7,394 nucleotides of DNA. It comes from Victivallales bacterium (GTDB lineage: Bacteria > Verrucomicrobiota > Lentisphaeria > Oligosphaerales > Oligosphaeraceae). Location of the stretch: positions 1 through 7,394 of the forward strand of contig JAFZZD010000640.1 of assembly GCA_017615955.1 (NCBI GenBank), written 5' to 3'. How positions within the stretch are numbered: the stretch's first letter is position 1; every line of letters begins with the position of its first letter. A program made the translations under genes and the position numbers. The notes below the pieces were generated by a model. It was not told the origin of the DNA. It ran no database searches and worked only from the letters and a program-made list of their open reading frames with translations. Positions 1 through 6,317 of this stretch are shown piece after piece.

Positions 1-35
1 ATCGCTGACCCATTACCTCTTAAAATCGCAAAAAT

Positions 36-58
36 GCTTTTTCCTTGTTGAAAAAAGC
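36..58. repeat. AT-rich inverted repeat overlapping the -35 box
   Basis: GCTTTTT (36-42) and AAAAAGC (52-58) are perfect inverted copies separated by 9 bases. The right arm covers part of the -35 hexamer. It could be an operator, or the weak hairpin of an upstream terminator, although the stem is almost all A-T and no clean U tract follows it. Chance occurrence in AT-rich DNA is quite possible. Confidence 0.25.
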
Positions 59-75
59 CCGATTGAATATATAAT
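48..75 (+). promoter_or_regulatory. Sigma70-type promoter for the SPFH/P-type ATPase/ABC operon
   Basis: A TTGAAA hexamer (48-53; five of six matches to TTGACA) is followed after 16 bases by a perfect TATAAT (70-75). Transcription would start near 82-84, leaving a leader of under 40 bases before the first gene. An alternative -35, TTGTTG at 45-50, has a less suitable 19-base spacer. It lies in the only AT-rich intergenic stretch of the window, and no comparable promoter is seen before the later genes, so it probably serves the whole cluster. Predicted from sequence only. Confidence 0.65.
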
Positions 76-101
76 ACGCCTGTTTTGGCGATTATGTGCA
101 A

Positions 102-117
102 TTAACATATACGGAGA
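102..117 (+). promoter_or_regulatory. Ribosome-binding site and leader motif of the first SPFH gene
   Basis: GGAGA at 113-117 is the Shine-Dalgarno element. It lies only 3 bases from the ATG at 121 and 9 bases from a second in-frame ATG at 127, so initiation at 127 (losing two residues) is at least as likely. The preceding TTAACATAT (102-110) recurs just before the GGAGA of the second gene at 2129-2146, so the two genes share a leader signature. Confidence 0.6.
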
Positions 118-120
118 AGA

Positions 121-2106
121 ATGACAATGAGTGGTGACACAAGTACTCGCCCCCGCAACCTGTGCTGGGGAATTGCGGCTGTTGGCGCCGTGCTGTTTAT
201 AATCGGCGTGGTTATAATGAACGGAGGCAACTGCTCGGCGATGATACCTGCTTTGGTGGCCGCAGCCAATGTGATCTTGTTTGGCTTGCTGGGTGCCTGG
301 CGCTGTTCGTTTGCCCGCAACCAGGCTTTGGAGGAGCAGGGCGTGGCGGAATACCGCAGGGAGCATGGCAATTCCGAATTGTTCAGCGATGCGGACGAGG
401 CGGTGAGGCTCGCCACAAGGGCCAACAATCAATTTGTGAAATACGCCGTGCCAACAATCACCGTGCTGCTTGGCATAATAGAGTGCCTGTTCTGCCTTGT
501 CACCTGGCGCAACTGGGGGCGTGCAGAGGCATTTGCGCAGGCTGCCAACCCAATGCCGCTGGCCATATTGGGCGTCTGCTGCTGCATTGGCGTGTTGATC
601 GCAGGCAGCTTTTTCGTGGGCGCAAGCCGCGAACCAGGGTGCCGCTGGCTGCGTCCTTCCGGCGCATGGCTGTTTTTCACTGGCTTCCTTTTCCTGGCGG
701 CAGGTATTGCGCTTTTCCTGGAGTTCTTCGGCAAGGCAGTGGATACTGCGGACATCACGGTCGCCCGCATCGCAATGGTAATTCTGTTCATTCTCGCAAT
801 TGAATTGGTATTCAGTTTTGTCATTGAATTCTACCGTCCAAGAATGCCTGGCGAAGCTGAACGCCCCTTGCCTGAAAGCCGCATACTTGCGCTGTTCACT
901 GAGCCTGGCGGCGTGGCGCGCAATGTGGCCGCCTCGCTGGACTATCAGTTCGGCTTCCAGGTGTCCGAAGCATGGTTCTACCGTTTCCTGGAACGCACTG
1001 TGGTGCCGTTGCTGGTGATCATGGCGATTGCCCTTTGGCTGCAGACCTGCGTGGTGGTTGTCAGCACCGAGGAGAACGGCATCAAGGAGCGTTTTGGCGA
1101 GGTGGTTTCAAAGGAACCCCTGCCGCCTGGCCTCTATTTCAAGCTGCCGGCGCCGTTTGAGCGCATGCAGCGCTTCCCCGTGGAGCATGTCCAGACCATC
1201 GTGATTGGCGGGCATGACGAGGAGGAGCATCACGAGGAAGAGGAGGAACCAGAGGATGACGGGCACGGCCACGCCCAGCCCAAGAGAGACAAGAAAAAGG
1301 AGAAGGAGCACGATGAGCGTGTGGTGCTGTGGAGCACGGCGCATTCTGGCGAAAAGGAACCCGCCTTCATCGTGGCTATGCGCCAGGTGGAGCAGCAGCG
1401 TGTTACCAGTGACGGCAATGGTGCTCCCCCGTTGAGCATTGGTCTCCTTTCTGCCCATGTGCCTCTGTACTACAAAGTCAAGGACATGTATGCCAATTCC
1501 TACAACCACAACGATCCTGGCAAGACACTCAAGAACATAGCCACCCGTGAATTTCTGCTGTACATGGCATCGGCGGACTTCACTGACCTGCTGGGCAACA
1601 AGCGCCATGAAGCGGGCGAGGAGCTGCGCAAGCGCATACAGAAGGCTGCCACGGATGTGAACCTTGGCGTGGAAATCGTGTTTGTGAGCCTGGCTGGCCT
1701 GCATCCGCCGGTGAGCGTGGGCAGTGCGTATGACCAGGTGGTGGCTTCCCGCGAGGCCAAGGCAGAGGAGATACTCAAGGCCGAGGCATACGCAGCGGGC
1801 AGCGAACCTGCAGTGCAGGGCGTGAAGGCTGAACTTATACACAAGGCCGAGGCCTACAAGCAGGAGAAGGTGCAGGTCTCCCAGGCGGAGGCGCAGCGCT
1901 TTGAAAGCCAGCTTATGAGCTACAATGCCTCCCCAAGCCTTTTCAAGTTGAACAGCTATCTTGAACTTTTAAGCGGCAGTTCAAGTGCCCGCAAGTATAT
2001 CCTTGCAACAGCAAATGCAAAGGAGGTTCTGGAACTGAATCTTGAGAAGAAGATGAATGCCAGCCTTCTGGACCTGAACTTGGGCGAAGAGGAAAAGACC
2101 GAATAA
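121..2106 (+). CDS. Seven-helix membrane protein with C-terminal HflK-like SPFH (band 7) domain
   Basis: A 661-residue protein, far longer than a standard HflK. The N-terminal 314 residues contain about seven hydrophobic helices (roughly 15-35, 41-61, 107-128, 147-167, 181-201, 213-237, 293-314), which I cannot assign to a known transporter fold. An SPFH/band 7 domain starts directly after the last helix (STEENGIKERFGEV near 315-328, PPGLYFKLPAPFERM near 335-349). It is interrupted by a His/acidic and then basic insert at 365-400. The C-terminal part resembles HflK: LHPPVSVGSAYDQVVASREA near 527-546, then an Ala/Glu/Lys-rich helix with KAEAY at 553-557 and 575-579. SPFH proteins oligomerise at membranes into rings or cages and modulate proteases or partition lipids. 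This copy heads the operon, followed after 48 bases by an HflC-like gene, so it is probably a subunit or anchor of the same complex. The start may be 121 or 127. Class assignment is confident; the role is inferred. Confidence 0.9.
   Translation: MTMSGDTSTRPRNLCWGIAAVGAVLFIIGVVIMNGGNCSAMIPALVAAANVILFGLLGAWRCSFARNQALEEQGVAEYRREHGNSELFSDADEAVRLATRANNQFVKYAVPTITVLLGIIECLFCLVTWRNWGRAEAFAQAANPMPLAILGVCCCIGVLIAGSFFVGASREPGCRWLRPSGAWLFFTGFLFLAAGIALFLEFFGKAVDTADITVARIAMVILFILAIELVFSFVIEFYRPRMPGEAERPLPESRILALFTEPGGVARNVAASLDYQFGFQVSEAWFYRFLERTVVPLLVIMAIALWLQTCVVVVSTEENGIKERFGEVVSKEPLPPGLYFKLPAPFERMQRFPVEHVQTIVIGGHDEEEHHEEEEEPEDDGHGHAQPKRDKKKEKEHDERVVLWSTAHSGEKEPAFIVAMRQVEQQRVTSDGNGAPPLSIGLLSAHVPLYYKVKDMYANSYNHNDPGKTLKNIATREFLLYMASADFTDLLGNKRHEAGEELRKRIQKAATDVNLGVEIVFVSLAGLHPPVSVGSAYDQVVASREAKAEEILKAEAYAAGSEPAVQGVKAELIHKAEAYKQEKVQVSQAEAQRFESQLMSYNASPSLFKLNSYLELLSGSSSARKYILATANAKEVLELNLEKKMNASLLDLNLGEEEKTE
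1213..1320 (+). other. His/Glu-rich then Lys-rich insert within the SPFH domain
   Basis: Residues 365-400 of the first SPFH protein form a strongly charged, low-complexity segment. The first half has acidic runs mixed with histidines (H365, H370, H371, H382, H384, including a GHGH); the second half is Lys/Arg/Glu-rich with H397. It lies between the first SPFH strands and the rest of the domain, so it is probably a disordered surface loop. Such loops can bind divalent metals, which would be notable next to a P1B-like ATPase. Metal binding is inference. Confidence 0.6.
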
Positions 2107-2128
2107 ACTTGGGATTCAATAAATTAAC

Positions 2129-2146
2129 TTAACATATTCATGGAGA
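2129..2146 (+). promoter_or_regulatory. Ribosome-binding site that decides the start of the HflC-like gene
   Basis: GGAGA at 2142-2146 lies 8 bases before the ATG at 2155. An in-frame ATG at 2140 overlaps the upstream edge of this element and has no Shine-Dalgarno sequence of its own in the AT-rich bases before it. The true start is therefore most likely 2155. The preceding TTAACATAT (2129-2137) repeats the leader of the first gene. Confidence 0.65.
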
Positions 2147-2154
2147 TTGAGAAA

Positions 2155-3120
2155 ATGAGCGAAGAAATCAAAGGCAACGGCATCAAGCACCATTGGCCAA
2201 TAGTTGCGCTGGCCTGCGCGGTCCTGGTGATTTTCCTGATTGCGTTGATGACATTCCAGGTCAAGGAAACTGAATACGCCGTAATCAAGACCTTCGGCAA
2301 GGCGAAGACCAATGCCAATGGCGACATCATCACATATTCACCTGGACTGCATTTCAAGTGGCCTTTCGTTGACCAGGTGTGGCGCCATGACAAGCGTCTC
2401 CAGTGCTATGAACTGACCAAGGGGCATCTGGAGCAGCTCACCACCCATGACCAGTATCAGATCGTGGTCTCCACATACGTGCTGTGGCGCGTCGGCGACC
2501 CCGGCATCTTCCTGAAGCGCCTGAAATCCACCGAGGAAGTGGAGGAAAAGCTGGACGCCGCAGTCAGGGACAGCCGCAACAGCATAATACCAATGCACAA
2601 CTTCTCCGAACTGGTGAATACCGAGACCAGCCAGAGCAAGATGGCTGAAATCGAAAAAGCCATGCTGGACGACATCAGCAAGAAGACAATGGAGGACTTC
2701 GGCATCGAGGTCACCAAGGTGGGTTTCCGCCAGCTGGAATTCCCGGAAATGGTCTCTACCAAGGTGTTTGACCGCATGCGGGCCGAGCGTGAGAACCATT
2801 CCGAGCGCCTGATGGCCGAGGGCAAGAGCGAGGCTCAGAGAATACGTTCAGAGGCTGATCGCAAGGCAAGCGAGACACTGGCGCAGGCTGAGGCCGAGGC
2901 GAAACGCATCCGCGGCGAAGGCGACCGCATAGCCGCGACACACTATGCCGTGTTCCAGAAGAACCCGGAACTGGCATTGTTCCTGCGCAACCTGGAGGCA
3001 TTGAAAGGCAGCATCAGCGAGAAGGACACGCTCATACTTGACACTGACACACCGCCATTCAACCTGCTGAAGCCTGGCGCGGCGGACTTTTCATCCAAGC
3101 CCAAGGCCAGCGGCAAATAA
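2155..3120 (+). CDS. hflC: HflC-like SPFH membrane protein
   Basis: A 321-residue protein of typical HflC length. It has a short polar N-terminus, one membrane anchor (about 14-34) and an SPFH domain (about 36-200) beginning VKETEYAVIKTFGKA. HflC-like hallmarks follow: TTHDQYQIVVSTYVLWRV near 96-113, the FDRMRAERENHSERLMAEG stretch near 205-223, an Ala/Glu/Arg-rich coiled coil to about 260 with IRSEADRKASETLAQAEAEA and RIRGEGDR, then a C-terminal LDTDTPPFNLL. In Escherichia coli, HflC and HflK assemble into a large periplasmic cage around the FtsH protease. Here it sits between two HflK-like genes, and no ftsH or hflX is in view. Start 2155 is preferred over 2140 because of Shine-Dalgarno spacing. 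The family is confident; strict functional equivalence to E. coli HflC is not established. Confidence 0.88.
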   Translation: MSEEIKGNGIKHHWPIVALACAVLVIFLIALMTFQVKETEYAVIKTFGKAKTNANGDIITYSPGLHFKWPFVDQVWRHDKRLQCYELTKGHLEQLTTHDQYQIVVSTYVLWRVGDPGIFLKRLKSTEEVEEKLDAAVRDSRNSIIPMHNFSELVNTETSQSKMAEIEKAMLDDISKKTMEDFGIEVTKVGFRQLEFPEMVSTKVFDRMRAERENHSERLMAEGKSEAQRIRSEADRKASETLAQAEAEAKRIRGEGDRIAATHYAVFQKNPELALFLRNLEALKGSISEKDTLILDTDTPPFNLLKPGAADFSSKPKASGK

Positions 3121-3124
3121 GCCC

Positions 3125-3131
3125 AGGGAGG
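3125..3131 (+). promoter_or_regulatory. Strong ribosome-binding site of the HflK-like gene
   Basis: AGGGAGG lies 6 bases before the ATG at 3138, just after the stop codon of the HflC-like gene. It is the best Shine-Dalgarno match in the window and fixes the start with good confidence. Confidence 0.75.
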
Positions 3132-3137
3132 TCAGCA

Positions 3138-4307
3138 ATGCAAGACAACATAGAAAACACACAAGGCGGGGTACCCCAGAGCGCGGGTATGCAGTCCCTT
3201 GTCAGGATGCTGCGCATTCTGTTCCAAGGCCTGCGTGTTCTGATTATCCTGATATTCGTTTATCTGATATTTTCGGGAATGTTCCGCGTGGATGACCAGA
3301 ACGAGGCGATGCTGTTCCGTTTCGGAAAACTCCAGAGGCGCGTTATTGACCCGGAAAAGGGTGAGACGCCCGTTCTCACTTCGGGACGCTGGTATTGGGC
3401 ATGGCCTTCCCCAATCGACTGGGTGAAGGAAATCCCTGCACAAAAATCCGTTACAGTCTCGACTGACATGGTATTCGAGCCATGGGTGAATCCAAACATG
3501 GCGGGACAGGCACCTGAAAACAATTTCCTGCGCCCTGGTATGGACGGGTATATGCTCACTGGTGACACCAATATCCTTCACTCGCGCTGGGACGTGAACT
3601 ACAGGGTGGTCAACTCCGAAAAATACTATCTGGAATTCTTTGATGACAGCGACAGCGACAGGGTCAAGAAGGACAAGAACGCCTCACGTGGAACGGAGGC
3701 GATCATCCGCAACCTTCTCTCCAATGCGGTCATCATGGAAGTTGGTACCTGGAAGGTGGAGGACCTTCTCCGCACAACGCGTACACTCAAGGACGGCAAG
3801 ATCGAGAACATCAAGGACAAGGTGCAGGAACGCCTTACCAAACTGCTGGACGAGGTCGGCCTGGGCGTGCAGGTGCAAAGCGTGAATCTGGTGGACATCA
3901 AGCCTCCAATGGCCGTGCAGAGCGCGTTCCACAAGGTGAACGAGGCAGCCGAGACCGGGCGTGCCGAAATGCTCAAGGCCCGCAGCTATGCCGAAAGCGT
4001 GGAACTTGCGGCCCAGGGGCAGGCCTATCGCATTGCGGACGAGGCAAGGAGCTACAAGACCCGCCTGGTGGAATCCGTCAAGGCGGACAGCGCATATTTC
4101 ACCACAGTTCTGGAAGGTTGGCAGAAGAATCCAGACACCATGCTCACCACACTTTACATGGATGCGCTGAAGGACATGCTCAAGCGCACTCCCAACAAGT
4201 TCGTGGTGCACAAGACCGATGAGAACGCAACTCAGGAAATGCGCCTTCACATTGGCTTGAACCCAGAGGAGAAGAAGGCACCGGCCCCAGCGCCAGTGGC
4301 CCAGTAA
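3138..4307 (+). CDS. hflK: HflK-like SPFH membrane protein
   Basis: A 389-residue protein, close to usual HflK length. A polar N-terminus (1-26) precedes one membrane anchor (about 27-48). The SPFH domain opens with RVDDQNEAMLFRFGKL near 50-65 and contains the HflK-type DGYMLTGDTNILHSRWDVNYRV (about 136-157). Near 247-270 is the HflK-like VQSVNLVDIKPP followed by MAVQSAFHKVNEA, then a helical region with ARSY at 281-284 and 303-306. It ends in a Pro/Ala-rich tail (PEEKKAPAPAPVAQ), compatible with a flexible end. A charged DDSDSDRVKKDKN segment lies at 169-181. It follows the HflC-like gene by 17 bases and is the natural HflC partner, although the order is hflC-hflK rather than the hflK-hflC of E. 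coli. Its C-terminal region aligns without gaps to that of the first SPFH protein, so the two are paralogues. Confidence 0.87.
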   Translation: MQDNIENTQGGVPQSAGMQSLVRMLRILFQGLRVLIILIFVYLIFSGMFRVDDQNEAMLFRFGKLQRRVIDPEKGETPVLTSGRWYWAWPSPIDWVKEIPAQKSVTVSTDMVFEPWVNPNMAGQAPENNFLRPGMDGYMLTGDTNILHSRWDVNYRVVNSEKYYLEFFDDSDSDRVKKDKNASRGTEAIIRNLLSNAVIMEVGTWKVEDLLRTTRTLKDGKIENIKDKVQERLTKLLDEVGLGVQVQSVNLVDIKPPMAVQSAFHKVNEAAETGRAEMLKARSYAESVELAAQGQAYRIADEARSYKTRLVESVKADSAYFTTVLEGWQKNPDTMLTTLYMDALKDMLKRTPNKFVVHKTDENATQEMRLHIGLNPEEKKAPAPAPVAQ

Positions 4308-4335
4308 TTAACCAGAAACAACGGGACTGCATACA

Positions 4336-6306
4336 ATGTCTGCACCACTTGAAATACAAGACGGCGTACAAGGCGCCGACACAGGGAAGAAGGGACAGTC
4401 GTCCAATGCGATGAAGCCCGAAATCATACGTCTGGCAGTGGCATTGCTGGGCGGCATACTTGTCTTGAACTCATATCTGGCCAGGGTGCTCTTTGGCAAG
4501 ACAATCGACCCCGTGGCCAGCGAGTTCAGCGCCTTCATCGGGGCACTGATCTTGAGTCTGCCCATATTCTGGGAGGCAATCTGCGACCTGATCAAAGGCA
4601 AAATCCACATGAACGAGCTGGTGGGCCTGGCACTGCTGGCCGCATTTGCCAGCGGCGAGTACAGGACGGCTGGAGCAGTGGCATTCTTCATGCTCATCAC
4701 AATCACCATTGAAAAACGCACGGCTATCGGCGCCGAGGCTGCCATCGAGGCCGTTGTCAGACTGACGCCCCGAATGGCCAGGCGTCTGGATGCCAGCGGC
4801 AAGGAACAGGAAGTTGATGCATTCAATGACCTTAAGACAGGAGACCTCTGCCGCGTGAGACCTGGTGAAAACTTCCCTGCGGACGGTGTCATCATCAAGG
4901 GCACCACCACTGTCAACCAGTCGTCCATCACTGGTGAATCACTGCCAGCCGACAAGGGCGAGGGAGTAGAGGTCTATGCTGGAACCCAGAACCTGACAGG
5001 ACTGGTCGATTTCAAGGTCACACGTATTGGAAAGGACACCACATTAGGCAAGGTGCGCAACCTGATTGCCGACGCGGAGCGCTCCAAGACGCCAATCATG
5101 CGCATGATTGACAACTACGTGGGCTACTACACGCCAACCATTCTCATGATAGCGGGTCTTGCCTGGTTCATCACCGAGAAGATCGACCGCGTCATCGCGG
5201 TGCTGGTGATGTCCGTTCCTGCTGCTTTGGTCATAGCCACGCCTAGCGCGGTCATAGCGGCTATTGCGGCGGCTTCCCGCCTGGGCATCCTCATCAAGGA
5301 CGTGTCACACATCGAATTGGCCGCCAAGATACGCGCCATTGTGTTCGACAAGACCGGTACGCTGACAGAAGGCAAGCTGGAGGTGGCGAGTCTGGTGCCG
5401 GCGGAAGGCGTGGAATTGGCGGAGCTGCTGCTGATCGCCACCAGCGCGGAGCACCACAGCAACCACCCTGCGGCAGAGGCGATGAAGGCGCTGGCCGCAA
5501 AGGCTGGCGTTGAATGCCGTGCTCCTGAAAAGTACGAGGAAGTGCCTGGCAAAGGTGTCATGGCAATGTTTGACGGGCAGGCGGTCATGGTGGGGCGTGC
5601 ATCCTGGATTGAAGGTGCCGGAGTGGACTTCAAGTGCTTGAACCAGGCACCAGCCGAGGGCGAGAACGAAGGCCTTAGCGTGGTATGTGTCGCCAAAGGC
5701 GGCAAATTGCTGGGCTGGATTGGATTGCGCGATGCAATTCGCCCTGTTTCGCAGGAGGCAATCTCCATGCTGAAGGAACTGGATGTGAACCAGTGCTGCA
5801 TGGTGACTGGTGACAATGAAAGGGTTGCGCAGGCGGTTGCCTCGCAGATCGGCATTACCGAGGTCAAGTCGGGCTGCCTGCCTGAAGGCAAGGAGGAATA
5901 TGTCCGCAACTTGAAAGCGAATGGCTATCTAGTTGCAGTGGTGGGCGATGGTGTGAATGACGCGCCTGCTCTTGCGGCTGGTGACATCGGTATCGCCATG
6001 GGTGCTTTCGGTAGCGACATTGCAGTGCAAAGCGCTTCTGTCGCACTGATGAACAATGACTTGCGCCGCATACCTTTCCTAATCGGCCTGGCCCGCAGAA
6101 CCCGTGTGCTGATGAACCAGAACCTGGCAATTGGTCTTGGCTTCATTGTGGTAGGCGTGTATTTCGCCACATTGGGGCACATCACCCCAGTTGGCGCTGC
6201 GCTGCTGCACAGCATCAGTTCGCTTTTCGTGATATTCAACAGTGCCCGCCTGGTGCGCTCTGGCGAGGCAATTCAGTCTTTTGACACTGACAAAGGCAAC
6301 AAATAA
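4336..6306 (+). CDS. P1B-like P-type ATPase with non-canonical ion-binding motifs
   Basis: A 656-residue cation-pump family protein with a complete catalytic core: actuator TGES at 199-202, phosphorylation site DKTGT with D338, a P1B-style HP at 377-378, MVTGDN at 489-494 and GDGVNDAPAL at 537-546. About eight helices fit the P1B plan (near 29-49, 64-84, 93-107, 110-126, 264-281, 284-306, 593-612, 617-636). There is no N-terminal metal-binding domain and no CxxC. The membrane motif that is CPC, SPC or TPC in P1B pumps reads VPA (294-296), and the segment where P1B-4 pumps have HEGGT reads HSISS (625-629), keeping H625 and N635. The substrate is therefore unpredictable: soft-metal transport by the usual thiolate site looks unlikely. 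The Shine-Dalgarno is weak (GGA at 4324-4326, 9 bases before the ATG), perhaps relying on translation from the HflK-like gene 28 bases upstream. Database tools would call it a heavy-metal translocating ATPase; the substrate part of that name should not be trusted. Confidence 0.92.
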   Translation: MSAPLEIQDGVQGADTGKKGQSSNAMKPEIIRLAVALLGGILVLNSYLARVLFGKTIDPVASEFSAFIGALILSLPIFWEAICDLIKGKIHMNELVGLALLAAFASGEYRTAGAVAFFMLITITIEKRTAIGAEAAIEAVVRLTPRMARRLDASGKEQEVDAFNDLKTGDLCRVRPGENFPADGVIIKGTTTVNQSSITGESLPADKGEGVEVYAGTQNLTGLVDFKVTRIGKDTTLGKVRNLIADAERSKTPIMRMIDNYVGYYTPTILMIAGLAWFITEKIDRVIAVLVMSVPAALVIATPSAVIAAIAAASRLGILIKDVSHIELAAKIRAIVFDKTGTLTEGKLEVASLVPAEGVELAELLLIATSAEHHSNHPAAEAMKALAAKAGVECRAPEKYEEVPGKGVMAMFDGQAVMVGRASWIEGAGVDFKCLNQAPAEGENEGLSVVCVAKGGKLLGWIGLRDAIRPVSQEAISMLKELDVNQCCMVTGDNERVAQAVASQIGITEVKSGCLPEGKEEYVRNLKANGYLVAVVGDGVNDAPALAAGDIGIAMGAFGSDIAVQSASVALMNNDLRRIPFLIGLARRTRVLMNQNLAIGLGFIVVGVYFATLGHITPVGAALLHSISSLFVIFNSARLVRSGEAIQSFDTDKGNK

Positions 6307-6309
6307 GGA
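6305..6309 (+). promoter_or_regulatory. Ribosome-binding site of the ABC ATPase gene, overlapping the pump stop codon
   Basis: AAGGA lies 8 bases before the ATG at 6318 and shares its first two bases with the TAA stop (6304-6306) of the P-type ATPase. Such packing suggests co-transcription and possibly translational coupling of pump and ABC ATPase. Confidence 0.65.
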
Positions 6310-6317
6310 AAAACACC

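Noticed and set aside
77..90. Small hairpin CGCC-TGTTTT-GGCG near the predicted transcription start.
   Set aside because: A four-base stem is too short to claim as a riboswitch, attenuator or operator without conservation data.
2..124. An open frame without stop from the window start to a TGA at 122-124, overlapping the first start codon as ATGA, which could be the tail of an upstream gene.
   Set aside because: It is AT-rich, unlike the coding regions here, and contains the promoter with a perfect TATAAT. It has no recognisable protein similarity. More likely it is intergenic, though the left edge prevents certainty.
1108..1842. A 244-residue minus-strand open frame opposite the SPFH domain of the first gene.
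   Set aside because: Its composition is a mirror of the sense codons (Leu/His runs opposite Glu/Lys-rich segments), and it has no family resemblance.
4411..4413. Alternative in-frame ATG for the P-type ATPase (residue 26).
   Set aside because: It would fit the family, since the first 25 residues are polar and unassigned, but it has no better Shine-Dalgarno than 4336 and would lengthen the gap to the preceding gene; 4336 is kept with some doubt.
5127..5909. A 260-residue open frame on the minus strand opposite the P-type ATPase.
   Set aside because: It is antisense to strongly conserved ATPase motifs (DKTGT, TGDN) and its translation is Ser/Ala/Thr-rich with no recognisable domain: a shadow frame in GC-rich DNA.
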